This document shows positions 8,313-16,280 of a stretch of DNA of 64,000 bases, one piece after another. The stretch is from NCBI GenBank assembly GCA_036008465.1, contig DASYNP010000110.1:1-64000 (forward strand), given 5' to 3'. This DNA comes from DASPSM01 sp036008465 (GTDB lineage: Bacteria > Planctomycetota > Planctomycetia > Planctomycetales > Planctomycetaceae). The position numbers and the translations under genes were made by a program. The notes below the pieces were generated by a model. That model saw only the letters and a program-made list of their open reading frames with translations, did not search any database and was not told the DNA's origin. How positions within the stretch are numbered: the first letter of the stretch is position 1; each line of letters begins with the position of its first letter.

Positions 8313-10658
8313 ATGGCCGACACAATGGTTCTGCCCCTCTTGCCGCTGAAGAACTCGGTCCTGTTTCCGTTTGCGCTGATGCCGCTGGCGGCCGGGCGGC
8401 CCCAATCGCTGGCCTCGCTGGAAGCAGCCTCGAAGGGCGAGGAAAAGCTGATCGCCGTCTTCACGCAGCGCGATCCCGACGTCGAGGATCCCAAGCTGGA
8501 AGACCTGTCGCAGTTTGGCACCAAGGCGGTGATCCGCCGCATGAGCCGCAGCGACGGCGTCGTGCAGGCCCTTGTCCAGGGGCTCGAGCGGATCGAGGTG
8601 GTGGCTCTCGATCTGTCGGCCACTTACCCGGCCGCCACGGTGCGCTCCGCGCCGCTTCCTCCCGACCCGAGCCCCGAGGCGATTGCCCTGCAGCGGGAAC
8701 TGCTCGAGTTGGCGGCCAGCATCCAGGACCTTGCCGGAGCCGAGCCGCGAATCGACTTCGCCGAACTGGCCACGCAGCTCGATGACCCGGGACAAATCGT
8801 CTACTTGCTGGCGTCGGTGGTTGGCGTCGAATCCGCGAAAGCCATCGGCATCCTGGAAGCGCCGACGCGGCTCGAGGCCATGCGTCTCTTGCACGACGAG
8901 CTCATCCGCGAAAAGCAGGTCGCCGAGGTGCGGCAGAAGATCAACAAGCAGGCCTCCAGCGAGATGAATAAGGAGCAGCGCGAATACCTGCTGCGCCAGC
9001 AGCTCCGCGCCATCAACGAAGAGCTCGGCGAAAAAAGTCCCGAGCAGGCCGAGGTCGTGCAGCTGCGCAAACGCCTCGACGAGATCAAGCTGCCCGAGGA
9101 CGTCCGACAGGAGGCAGAGCGCGAGCTGAAGCGGCTCGAGTCAACGCCTGCAGTGGCTCCCGATTTTCAGGTCACGCGGGGCCATCTCGAACTCTTGATC
9201 GAGCTCCCGTGGAACGAGGTGACGACCGACAACCTTGACCTGAACTCCGCGCGCGTCGTGCTCGACGAGGATCATTACGGTCTCAACGACATCAAGGAGC
9301 GGATCCTCGAACACCTGGCCGTAATGAAGCTCAATCCCGAGGCGCATGCGCCGATTTTGTGCTTTGTCGGACCGCCCGGCGTCGGCAAGACCTCGTTGGG
9401 CCAATCGATCGCCCGTGCGCTCGGTCGCAAGTTCGAACGCTTCAGTCTGGGCGGTCTGCACGACGAGGCCGAGCTGCGCGGCCATCGCCGCACCTATGTC
9501 GGCGCCATGCCGGGCCGCGTGCTGCAGGCTCTGCGTCGCGCCAAGGTGAAGAATCCGCTCTTGATGTTGGACGAAGTCGACAAGCTGGGCAGTGACTACC
9601 GGGGCGACCCGGCTGCCGCGCTGTTGGAGATTTTGGACCCGGCGCAGAACTCGACATTTCGCGACAACTATCTCGACTTGCCGTTCGACCTATCGAAGGT
9701 CTTCTTCGTCACCACGGCTAATACGACCGACACAATTCCGCGGCCGCTCTTGGACCGCATGGAGCTGATTCGGCTCACCGGTTACAGCGACGAAGAAAAA
9801 CTGGAGATCGCCAAGCGTTTTCTGCTGACCCGCCGCCGCAAAGACGCCGGCCTGTCTCCCGAGCAGTTGATTGTCCCGGATGAAACTCTCCTGGCGATCA
9901 TCCGCCGTTACACCCGCGAATCGGGCGTGCGCGAGCTGGAACGCACGCTGGGCCGCCTCGCGCGCAAGGTGGCCCTCCGCATCGCGCAAGGCGACGCCAG
10001 CCAGGTGATCCTGCAGCCCTCCGAACTCAAGCCCTTTCTCGGCACCGAGCGGTTCTTCCAAGAGTTGGCTCGCAAAACGTTGCCGCCCGGCGTGGCCACC
10101 GGCCTGGCCTGGACCGAGACCGGTGGCGACGTCCTCTATGTGGAAGCCGTCTTGCTCCCCGAGAGCGACCGCAGCGACCGCTTCATGCTCACCGGCCAGC
10201 TCGGCCGGGTGATGCAAGAATCGGCCCAGGCCGCGCGGAGCTACATCGTCTCGCATTTCGCGTCGCTCGGCATCGAACCGTCGTCCGGCGGCGTGCATGT
10301 TCATGTGCCGGCCGGCGCCATCCCGAAAGACGGCCCCTCGGCCGGCGTCACGATGGCCACTGCGCTCGCCTCGCTCTATTCCGGCCTGCCCGTCCGGAAC
10401 GACACGGCGATGACGGGCGAAATCACGCTTACTGGAATGGTCCTGCCCGTCGGGGGCATCAAGGAAAAAGTCCTCGCCGCCCGCCGCGCCGGCCTCAAAT
10501 GCGTGATCCTGCCGAAGGAAAACGCTCGCGACATCGCCGAATTGGCCGAGGAAGTGCAACGGAGCATGCGCTTCGACTATGCCGAGCGAATCGAGGACGT
10601 GCTGTCCGTCGCCATCCCGCAACTGGCCGAACGCTTGGCCCCCGTGCCGGTCCAATAA
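8313..10658 (+). CDS. lon: ATP-dependent protease La (Lon)
   Basis: 781 residues from ATG 8313 (MADTMVLPLLPLKNSVLFP), the family's normal beginning; the 43 residues upstream in frame are non-coding in style. N-terminal substrate-binding domain about 1-210, coiled coil (EQREYLLRQQLRAINEELGE), AAA+ domain with Walker A GPPGVGKT at 353-360 and Walker B LLMLDEVDKLG near 420, and a Ser-Lys peptidase domain with Ser676 (DGPSAG) and Lys719 (GGIKEK), 43 residues apart as in E. coli Lon. It degrades misfolded and regulatory proteins in the cytosol. It follows the Hsp20 gene by 167 bases. Confidence 0.97.
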   Translation: MADTMVLPLLPLKNSVLFPFALMPLAAGRPQSLASLEAASKGEEKLIAVFTQRDPDVEDPKLEDLSQFGTKAVIRRMSRSDGVVQALVQGLERIEVVALDLSATYPAATVRSAPLPPDPSPEAIALQRELLELAASIQDLAGAEPRIDFAELATQLDDPGQIVYLLASVVGVESAKAIGILEAPTRLEAMRLLHDELIREKQVAEVRQKINKQASSEMNKEQREYLLRQQLRAINEELGEKSPEQAEVVQLRKRLDEIKLPEDVRQEAERELKRLESTPAVAPDFQVTRGHLELLIELPWNEVTTDNLDLNSARVVLDEDHYGLNDIKERILEHLAVMKLNPEAHAPILCFVGPPGVGKTSLGQSIARALGRKFERFSLGGLHDEAELRGHRRTYVGAMPGRVLQALRRAKVKNPLLMLDEVDKLGSDYRGDPAAALLEILDPAQNSTFRDNYLDLPFDLSKVFFVTTANTTDTIPRPLLDRMELIRLTGYSDEEKLEIAKRFLLTRRRKDAGLSPEQLIVPDETLLAIIRRYTRESGVRELERTLGRLARKVALRIAQGDASQVILQPSELKPFLGTERFFQELARKTLPPGVATGLAWTETGGDVLYVEAVLLPESDRSDRFMLTGQLGRVMQESAQAARSYIVSHFASLGIEPSSGGVHVHVPAGAIPKDGPSAGVTMATALASLYSGLPVRNDTAMTGEITLTGMVLPVGGIKEKVLAARRAGLKCVILPKENARDIAELAEEVQRSMRFDYAERIEDVLSVAIPQLAERLAPVPVQ

Positions 10659-10670
10659 CGTCAGCATTTC

Positions 10671-10779
10671 GGTGGTTGGCACTGGTCGTCGGCGAGCTCA
10701 GTCGAGTCGCGGCTCCTCCGCCCGTGTCTTCTTCGCGCTCCAACAAGCCCACTGGTGTTCAAGACGCCAGTGCCACCCG
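10671..10779. repeat. Inverted-repeat element, copy A
   Basis: A decayed inverted repeat between lon and the SGNH gene. The left arm carries GGTTGGCACTGG, the centre GTGTCTTCTTC then CTCCAACAAG, the right arm CCCACTGG...CCAGTGCCACCC. The same core and arms occur in copy B (11151-11240), and the core words recur in copy C (41583-41694). Confidence 0.65.
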
Positions 10780-10881
10780 AAACACGGCTCCCAGCTTGGA
10801 TTGTCGAGACAAATTCGGCCCGCTCGCTTCGTCTATTCTGGGGAGCCGGCATTGCCGGCCGGGTTAACGCGGTGGATCGAA

Positions 10882-11931
10882 ATGCAGTCGTTGGTTCGGA
10901 TTGTGGCCTTCGAGTTTGCTGGCGGAGACGCGTTTTTTCTGGGCGTGGCCCTCTTGGCGACGGGTGCGCTCGTTGCTGCGTGGCGCGAGGGCCCCGGCAT
11001 TCGCATCGCAGTCCGACTGGCGACGATTAGTGCCTGGATCATCCTCGCGGCGTCCGGGACGCCGTTGCCGCTGTGGTTTTATGGGATCGGCGCGTTGTTG
11101 AGTCTCCTCGCGCTGAGGTCGCGTTCCAGCCACTCGACCGCTTTCAATCGGTGGGTGGGACTGGCCGTCTGCCCGCCAGTGTCTTCGTCTTTCGATCCAA
11201 GTGAAAAGCCCACTGGCGGGCAAGCCGCGAGTGCCACCCAAGACTCGGTCGGTAGCCCCGCAGGAGACAACCGCTTGCCGCGGCGGTTTCACCTCGTGGT
11301 CGCGTTGCTCATCTGCTGGTGCGCTGCCGGAGGAGCTTGGGAATTTTCCTACCGACTCCCGCCTGGCTTCGATGACACCAAGCGCTATGACGAGATAGTC
11401 GTGATCGGCGACTCGGTCAGCGCGGGGCTCTTAGGCCCAAACGAGCGCACCTGGCCCAAGCAGTTTCGCGAGCATTACTTCGCCGGCGTCGTCGATCTGT
11501 CTGCCGAGGGAGCGACCGCGCGCTCGGCTCTGCGTCAGGCTCAATCACTCAACGCGCGTCAGGACGATCGCGATGCCATTGTGCTAGTCGAAATCGGCGG
11601 CAACGACTTCTTTGAGCTGCTTCCGCCCTCAGATTTCGCAAGAGATCTCAACGCGCTGTTGACAGCGCTCAGTCGGCCGAACCGGCAGGTGATGATGCTG
11701 GAGCTTCCGCTGCCCCCCTTCTATAACGCGTACGGCCGCGTGCAGCGTGAACTGGCGGCCCGGCACCGAGTGCCGTTGATCTCGAAACGGGAATTCGCGC
11801 GCGTCGTGTTCACCTCGGGAGCGACACTCGACACGGTTCACCTGTCGGAGGCCGGTCACGGCCTCTTCGCAGACATGGTGTGGCGGTACGTCGGGACCCT
11901 CGTGCGGTCGCGTTTGACCGATCGCGGCTGA
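10882..11931 (+). CDS. Membrane-anchored SGNH/GDSL-family hydrolase
   Basis: 349 residues from ATG 10882. Residues 1-80 hold about three membrane helices, 89-123 are a linker translated from a dispersed repeat (copy B), 136-153 a fourth helix, and from about 168 a complete SGNH hydrolase follows: block I VVIGDSVSAG (nucleophile Ser178), block III VEIGGNDFF, block V DTVHLSEAGH. Topology suggests the hydrolase acts outside the cytoplasmic membrane on an ester or acetyl group; the substrate is unknown. The longer in-frame ORF from 10579 is rejected because it runs through the end of lon and repeat A. Confidence 0.85.
   Translation: MQSLVRIVAFEFAGGDAFFLGVALLATGALVAAWREGPGIRIAVRLATISAWIILAASGTPLPLWFYGIGALLSLLALRSRSSHSTAFNRWVGLAVCPPVSSSFDPSEKPTGGQAASATQDSVGSPAGDNRLPRRFHLVVALLICWCAAGGAWEFSYRLPPGFDDTKRYDEIVVIGDSVSAGLLGPNERTWPKQFREHYFAGVVDLSAEGATARSALRQAQSLNARQDDRDAIVLVEIGGNDFFELLPPSDFARDLNALLTALSRPNRQVMMLELPLPPFYNAYGRVQRELAARHRVPLISKREFARVVFTSGATLDTVHLSEAGHGLFADMVWRYVGTLVRSRLTDRG
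11151..11240. repeat. Inverted-repeat element, copy B, inside the SGNH coding sequence
   Basis: Left arm ends GCCCGCCAGTG, right arm starts CACTGGCGGGC; the two arms are near-perfect reverse complements over about 30 bases around a centre GTCTTCGTCTTTCG. It is translated in frame as residues about 90-120 of the SGNH protein. Confidence 0.75.
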
Positions 11932-11968
11932 CGCGTCGCATCCCGGCGCACGCTGAGCGACGACGCGA

Positions 11969-11974
11969 TAGAAT
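11969..11974 (+). promoter_or_regulatory. Putative -10 element (TAGAAT) of a near-leaderless transcript
   Basis: TAGAAT ends 8 bases before ATG 11983, so transcription would begin at or next to that ATG. No convincing -35 hexamer is seen. The same arrangement recurs at 15539 and 52241. Confidence 0.4.
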
Positions 11975-11982
11975 GAGCGGCC

Positions 11983-12048
11983 ATGAAAGCCGCCTCGATC
12001 GAAACGCACTTGCCCCTGTTTGTCGCTGCCGCTAGGAGAAATCCATGA
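11983..12048 (+). CDS. 21-residue upstream ORF coupled to the methyltransferase
   Basis: ATG 11983 opens MKAASIETHLPLFVAAARRN plus Pro and stops at TGA 12046-12048. The stop overlaps the methyltransferase start in ATGA, the classic sign of translational coupling. It lies 8 bases after a TAGAAT hexamer, and an AGGAG for the downstream gene is inside it. It may be a leader peptide or simply a coupling device. It could also be chance, given its size. Confidence 0.4.
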   Translation: MKAASIETHLPLFVAAARRNP

Positions 12049-12845
12049 CAGAGTGGCACGCGAGCGACTATCACAACCAATCGGGCCTTCAAAAGGCGAT
12101 GGCGGAGGAGCAGCTTAGCCTGCTGAGTTTGGAAGGCACCGAGCGGATTCTGGACCTTGGCTGCGGGGACGGGAAAATCACGGCCGAGATTGCGAGGCGC
12201 GTCCCCCGCGGCTCGGTCCTCGGCGTTGACCCGTCGCGCGACATGGTTGCCTTCGCGTCCAGCCGTTTTGGCGCACCCGCTCATCCAAATCTTCGGTTCG
12301 AAGTGGCCGACGCCCGAAGTCTGTCTTACCGCAGTGAATTTGATCTCGTTGTTTCCTTTAACGCGCTCCACTGGGTCCCCGAACAACGTTCGGCTCTGCA
12401 GGCAATCGGCGCCGCACTGAAGCCGGGCGCTCGCGCCATTCTGCGGTTCGTCTCGCAAGGCGAGCGAAAATGCCTCGAGGACGTGATTGAGGAGGTCCGG
12501 CAGCGGGGTCGATGGGCCGACTACTTTCCGGGCTTTCGAAGGCCCTACATCCATTTCACGCCCGAGGAATACCGGTCCTTGGCGGAGGGCTGCGGGTTTC
12601 GCGTTCTCGCACTCCGGGTGCAGGACAAGGCCTGGGACTTCGAGACCCGCGAAGGATTCCTCGCTTTCGCCCATGCGACGTTCGTCGAATGGACGCGCTG
12701 CCTCCCGGACAGCGAATGTCAGGCCTTCATTGTCGAGGTCCTCGATCAATATCGGGCCGTTGCCTCCGAAAGCCCCCAGGACGCGAACACCTTCAAGTTC
12801 TACCAGATGGAAATCGTGCTCGTCCCCGCCGACGCGCCCAAATGA
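12045..12845 (+). CDS. Class I SAM-dependent methyltransferase, trans-aconitate methyltransferase-like
   Basis: 266 residues. Motif I is ILDLGCGDGKITAEIA (about 36-51), the acidic end of strand 2 is VLGVDPSRDMV, then FEVADARSL and VSFNALHWVPEQ, a layout matching the Tam/UbiE-like group. LHWV is characteristic of trans-aconitate 2-methyltransferases, but the C-terminal half (RPYIHFTPEEYRSLAEGCGF) is also found in many unassigned methyltransferases, so the substrate is open. AGGAG lies 7 bases upstream of ATG. Its start overlaps the stop of a 21-codon ORF. Confidence 0.9.
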   Translation: MTEWHASDYHNQSGLQKAMAEEQLSLLSLEGTERILDLGCGDGKITAEIARRVPRGSVLGVDPSRDMVAFASSRFGAPAHPNLRFEVADARSLSYRSEFDLVVSFNALHWVPEQRSALQAIGAALKPGARAILRFVSQGERKCLEDVIEEVRQRGRWADYFPGFRRPYIHFTPEEYRSLAEGCGFRVLALRVQDKAWDFETREGFLAFAHATFVEWTRCLPDSECQAFIVEVLDQYRAVASESPQDANTFKFYQMEIVLVPADAPK

Positions 12846-12879
12846 CGGCACCTTCGTGCTGACGCAATGACCTCCTTCC

Positions 12880-12940
12880 CCGTAAGAATGGGCTTGTTTT
12901 CGCTTGGAGTCCTTGGTGTCTTTGTGGTTCAATCTCTGTA
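12880..12940. repeat. Dispersed intergenic word (NHKDTKDSK-like on the minus strand)
   Basis: Minus-strand AACCACAAAGACACCAAGG is a word I recognise as frequent in intergenic DNA of related planctomycetes, where it opens spurious ORFs beginning MNHKDTK. It lies between the methyltransferase stop and the next start. Only one copy is in the window, so repetition cannot be shown here. Confidence 0.35.
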
Positions 12941-12999
12941 GCCATTCTTAAAACGTGGGCGTTGTTGCTCCTTCGGATCTCGCTCAAAGGCACTCGCGC

Positions 13000-14688
13000 A
13001 TGCCTCGACACACGATTCGCGTATCGGCGGTCTGTTTCATCGCACTCTTCGCGTCGGCCGTCGCAACACGGGCCGACTCCGACGTTCAGAAAACGACCGT
13101 CATGGTGCCGATGCACGATGGCGTGCACCTTGCCACCGACATCTATCGCCCGGCGGGCGACGTGAAACCGCTGCCGGTGATTTTCTCGCGCGGGCCCTAT
13201 GGCAAGGCTGCCGGCCCCACCGTGAGTGCGGCCAAGGCCGCGTGCAAGCGCGGCTACGTCTTCGTCTCGCAGGACATGCGGGGCCGCTTTGCCTCCGAAG
13301 GCAAAGATTGGGTTGTGTTCCACAACGAGGGGTGGGGCGAGCGGCGCGACGGGCAGGAATCGCTCGAGTGGATCGCCAAGCAGCCCTGGTGCAACGGATC
13401 GATCGGCACCACCGGCGGCTCCGCGCTGGGAATCACGCAAACCATGATGGCGCCCGGCGCGCCGGCCTGCCTCAAGGCTCAGTTCGTCGTGGTTGCGTTC
13501 GACGACATGTATTCGCAGGGGAGTTATGAAGGGGGAGTCTGGCGGACGTCGCTGATCGAACCCTGGATCAAGGCGACCGGCCTCGACCGCAAGAACATCG
13601 ACATCCCAGTTCAGCACCCGCGTCGCGACGCCTTTTGGGCCGAGGTCGACGCACGATCGCAAGCCGACCGTGTCAATGCGCCGGCCATTTTCCTGGGCGG
13701 CTGGTACGACATCTTCGAGCAGGGAACGCTCGATTCGTTCGTCACCATCCACAACCACGGCGGCCCCGGTGCACGGGGCAAGTGCCGGCTCGTGATGGCT
13801 CCAATCGGGCATGGCACGTTCGACACCTTGAAGTACCCGAACGCGATGCGTTTTCCCAAAGCGGCCGACGCGAACCGCTTCTTCGACCACTACCTCAAGG
13901 GACTGGCCAACGGCGTCGAGCAGGACAAGGCCGTCAACTACTACGTGATGGGCGACCCGACCGATCCGCACGCCCCGGGCAACGTGTGGCGATCGGCTGA
14001 CAACTGGCCGCCGCCGTCGCGGGCAACGTCTTTTTACTTCCAAAAAGACGGCAGAATGAGCACCGAACGTCCGGCCGGCGCGGACGATCGGCGGGAGTAC
14101 AAATACGATCCTAAGAAGCCGGTGCCGACTCTCGGCGGTCAGAACCTATTTGACCGAAGAGGTCCCGCCGACTTGCGCTCGATCGAGTCGCGCCCCGACG
14201 TGCTGGTCTTCAGCACCGATGTCCTGAAAGAACCGGTGGAAGTCACGGGTCACATCCGGGCTGAGCTGGCCATTTCGTCCGACTGTCCCGACACCGACTT
14301 CGCCGCCCTCTTAGCCGACGTCTACCCCGATGGCCGTTCGATGCTGGTCACCGACGGCATCCTGCGGGCCCGCTTCCGGAAATCGTTCGAGAAAGAGGAA
14401 TTCTTGAAGTCGGGCGAGGTCGCGGATTTGGCGGTCGATCTGTGGAGCACATCGCTGGTCTTCAACAAGGGGCACAAGATCCGCGTGGTGATTACGTCGT
14501 CCAACGCGCCGCGCTTCGACCCCAATCCCAACACGGGCCATGAATTCCGGGCCGACAAAGAGACCCGCGTCGCGACCAACACAGTCCACCTGTCAGCCGG
14601 CCACAGCTCAAAGATCGTGCTGCCCATTCTGGACGGATCGCTGCTGAAGGAGCCGAGCCGGCCCGTGGCGGCAGCGCCGACTCGCTAG
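13000..14688 (+). CDS. Secreted CocE/NonD-type alpha/beta hydrolase (X-Pro dipeptidyl-peptidase family, S15)
   Basis: 562 residues from ATG 13000, which gives a clean signal peptide (MPRHTIRVSAVCFIALFASA, cleavage near ATRA). The catalytic domain begins VMVPMHDGVHLATDIYRP. The nucleophile is probably the Ser in GTTGGSALG (the usual G-x-S-Y-x-G appears as GGSALG), the acid is in FLGGWYDIFEQG and the His in APIGHGTF. The C-terminal jelly-roll domain (DVLVFSTDVLKEPVEVTGHI, then ARFRKSFEK, ending HLSAGHSSKIVLPIL) is characteristic. Family members cleave ester or proline-linked acyl bonds; the substrate is unknown. Confidence 0.9.
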   Translation: MPRHTIRVSAVCFIALFASAVATRADSDVQKTTVMVPMHDGVHLATDIYRPAGDVKPLPVIFSRGPYGKAAGPTVSAAKAACKRGYVFVSQDMRGRFASEGKDWVVFHNEGWGERRDGQESLEWIAKQPWCNGSIGTTGGSALGITQTMMAPGAPACLKAQFVVVAFDDMYSQGSYEGGVWRTSLIEPWIKATGLDRKNIDIPVQHPRRDAFWAEVDARSQADRVNAPAIFLGGWYDIFEQGTLDSFVTIHNHGGPGARGKCRLVMAPIGHGTFDTLKYPNAMRFPKAADANRFFDHYLKGLANGVEQDKAVNYYVMGDPTDPHAPGNVWRSADNWPPPSRATSFYFQKDGRMSTERPAGADDRREYKYDPKKPVPTLGGQNLFDRRGPADLRSIESRPDVLVFSTDVLKEPVEVTGHIRAELAISSDCPDTDFAALLADVYPDGRSMLVTDGILRARFRKSFEKEEFLKSGEVADLAVDLWSTSLVFNKGHKIRVVITSSNAPRFDPNPNTGHEFRADKETRVATNTVHLSAGHSSKIVLPILDGSLLKEPSRPVAAAPTR

Positions 14689-15031
14689 ACAGCCGCGCAC
14701 AGGGTGGCCCTCGACGTTGCGTTTCGTCCCGTCCGGGACGTCCGACAATAGCCCACGCCTTCAGGCGTGGGAAAAGGGAGTGACTCGATCCTAAAGCCCC
14801 AGCGGGGCGACAGAACGCCCTTGAGCAACGTGTGCAATCGCAGCAGCGCCACGGTCTCTGCCGCCCCTCACGGGGCTCTGAGATCAAAGAATAATTTCAT
14901 CTCGGCTAACCCAGCGTTGAAACGCTGGGCTACTATCGGTGGCTCTCCTGGGCCGGCCACGACTTTGCTTCGCCCGAGGTGGCCGGGTAGCACTGGCGGC
15001 TCGCCCGACTAGCAATAAAGAGCATAGGGGC
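14689..15031. repeat. Gene-free stretch packed with short palindromes
   Basis: At least five stem-loops stand almost end to end: GTCCC-GTCC-GGGAC (near 14727), CCCACGCC-TTCA-GGCGTGGG (near 14753), GCCCC-AGC-GGGGC (near 14796), GCCCC-TCAC-GGGGC (near 14861) and CCCAGCG-TTGAAA-CGCTGGG (near 14911). After 14935 the sequence becomes irregular. No ORF here looks coding. The stems differ in sequence, so this is not one repeat in tandem. Confidence 0.7.
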
Positions 15032-15526
15032 ATGTTGACCATTCCGCGGCTTCGCGCCCTGCTTTTGGCCCTTGTGATCGGCGGATCGCTGGCTGGCTCC
15101 TGCTGCGCCGGCTTTGGGCGACAGACTCTGGTCGTGGAAGCCGACTACCGCTACGAGGCCGTCTGCCGTTGGATCGAGAAGAATGTTGACGCGATCCAAA
15201 AAAGCTCCGGGGCCAAGATCCTCGAGACTCGTGGGGACCTCGTTACGCTGCAGCTCGAGACCAAGTACGGGACCCAGACCTTTCGCATTCGCCGCTCAGG
15301 CACGCGCGGCGACTACCGAGCTTCCTTCGTCGATCGCTCCGCCGGGACGCTGACGAACTATTCGTATCGAATCCAGGTGACGAGCCTGGAAGGGGGCCGA
15401 TCGCAAATCGAAATCACAATGACCGCGTTTTCTGAAGACAACAACGGTGTCTCGGTCAACATCGAATTGCGCAAGGCCCTGCGATTGATGCGGGATTATT
15501 TGGAACCCAGGATGACCAAGCAATGA
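15032..15526 (+). CDS. Small secreted hypothetical protein, possibly SRPBCC-like
   Basis: 164 residues from ATG 15032. The signal peptide is MLTIPRLRALLLALVIGGSL followed by AGSCCAG; the Cys pair could also make this a lipoprotein, though no perfect lipobox is seen. The mature part alternates helices and strands (YEAVCRWIEKNVDAIQ, VTLQLETKYGTQTFRIRR, SYRIQVTSLEGGRSQIEITM, ALRLMRDYLEP). That pattern fits a polyketide-cyclase-like (SRPBCC) fold, but no signature residues confirm it. It is followed 24 bases later by a small membrane protein gene. Confidence 0.7.
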   Translation: MLTIPRLRALLLALVIGGSLAGSCCAGFGRQTLVVEADYRYEAVCRWIEKNVDAIQKSSGAKILETRGDLVTLQLETKYGTQTFRIRRSGTRGDYRASFVDRSAGTLTNYSYRIQVTSLEGGRSQIEITMTAFSEDNNGVSVNIELRKALRLMRDYLEPRMTKQ

Positions 15527-15538
15527 CCCGGCGCTCGC

Positions 15539-15544
15539 TAGAAT
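15539..15544 (+). promoter_or_regulatory. Putative -10 element (TAGAAT) directly before a start codon
   Basis: TAGAAT ends 6 bases before ATG 15551, and no Shine-Dalgarno is present. A leaderless transcript is the simplest reading. There is no clear -35 hexamer. Confidence 0.35.
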
Positions 15545-15550
15545 GACGGC

Positions 15551-15922
15551 ATGAGACGAGAAGTCGCGATTTGGGCCGTGGGGGCCGCATGCGGCTGCTT
15601 CTTACTGTGGCTCAAGGCGCCGTCGTGGTGCTTGTTTGCAGACGCAGTCGCGTTCGCCGTGATTGATTGGGGCCTAAGACGCTGGATTCCTCGACGACAA
15701 CCTGCCAACGGTGAACTGACCAGCGAGCAGCCATCCGAACCAATCGAACTCATCACCAATCGACGACTGATTACCGGTGCGATCGGGGCGTGCCTTGGGG
15801 TAATGGTCGGCGCTTCTGTCGGGTTGTTCATGCAGTCCGACGCGACCACGATCGTGTGGCTCGCGATCCTGCTTGGGGCATTTGGGCTGTTTTTTGGAAC
15901 GGTGTTTAAGCTGACGCTCTAG
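15551..15922 (+). CDS. Small membrane protein, hypothetical
   Basis: 123 residues with a first hydrophobic segment at about 5-40 (possibly two short helices), a polar middle (RRQPANGELTSEQPSEPIEL) and two helices at the end (TGAIGACLGVMVGASVGLF and TIVWLAILLGAFGLFFGTVF). I do not recognise a family. The glycine-rich GAIGACLGVMVGASVG resembles a helix-packing or small-pore segment, but nothing more can be said. Confidence 0.6.
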   Translation: MRREVAIWAVGAACGCFLLWLKAPSWCLFADAVAFAVIDWGLRRWIPRRQPANGELTSEQPSEPIELITNRRLITGAIGACLGVMVGASVGLFMQSDATTIVWLAILLGAFGLFFGTVFKLTL

Positions 15923-16182
15923 CGATTGGGTTTTCCCCTCGGTCCCAAGCTCCGCTAGGGGCCGCATTTCCCCGAAGGTCCGCTTCGCCGCAAAGAGCTG
16001 GGGACGAGAGAAAGACCCACTTGCGGACAAGCAGCCAGTGCCAACCAAAGGCATTTTCCCTCGCCGTTCGAGCCCCTTGCGAAATGCGGAAAATTTTTTG
16101 AAAACTTTTGCAATTTGCGCGAACCACGGTCAACCGCCGGCCGTCTTGAGGCCGTTGGAGATACTGTTGCAATGCGGCCCGC
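15923..16182. other. Intergenic region with a half copy of the inverted-repeat element and an A/T-rich tract
   Basis: Near 16020-16052 the sequence CCACTTGCGGACAAGCAGCC followed by AGTGCCAACC is a right arm of the A/B element family. From about 16090 to 16125 runs of A and T (AAAATTTTTTGAAAACTTTT) interrupt the GC-rich background, just ahead of the promoter at 16183. No ORF is convincing. Confidence 0.5.
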
Positions 16183-16211
16183 TTGCAAGAAATCTGAGGG
16201 GGCCGTACACT
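16183..16211 (+). promoter_or_regulatory. Strong sigma-70-type promoter upstream of the stem-loop array and ECF locus
   Basis: TTGCAA (16183-16188), 17 bases, TACACT (16206-16211), with an A/T-rich tract 60-95 bases upstream that could act as an UP element. Transcription would start near 16218 and run through the stem-loops towards the ECF sigma gene; no terminator is seen before it. Confidence 0.6.
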
Positions 16212-16251
16212 TAGACGGAGTAGTGTTCTTCTGTTTAGTTTCCCTGAGCGA

Positions 16252-16273
16252 CTGCGGTTCTGACCGCAGGAGG
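16252..16273 (+). promoter_or_regulatory. Stem-loop overlapping a Shine-Dalgarno
   Basis: CTGCGG-TTCTGA-CCGCAG (16252-16269) overlaps the first two bases of AGGAGG (16268-16273), which is 7 bases before ATG 16281. The hairpin could limit ribosome access. Confidence 0.45.
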
Positions 16274-16280
16274 TCGTACG

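Noticed and set aside
9690..10682. Minus-strand ORF of 330 codons opposite lon
   Set aside because: Lies opposite the highly conserved Lon AAA+ and peptidase domains and has no family signature.
10579..10881. Upstream extension of the SGNH hydrolase ORF
   Set aside because: It runs through the 3' end of lon in another frame and through repeat A; the helix-rich N-terminus begins at ATG 10882.
11856..12932. Minus-strand ORF of 358 codons opposite the methyltransferase
   Set aside because: Begins with an intergenic repeat word (MNHKDTKDSK) and then reads antisense to a clear SAM methyltransferase.
12793..14043. Minus-strand ORF of 416 codons opposite the CocE-type hydrolase
   Set aside because: His/Arg/Asp-rich shadow of a gene with signal peptide and catalytic motifs on the other strand.
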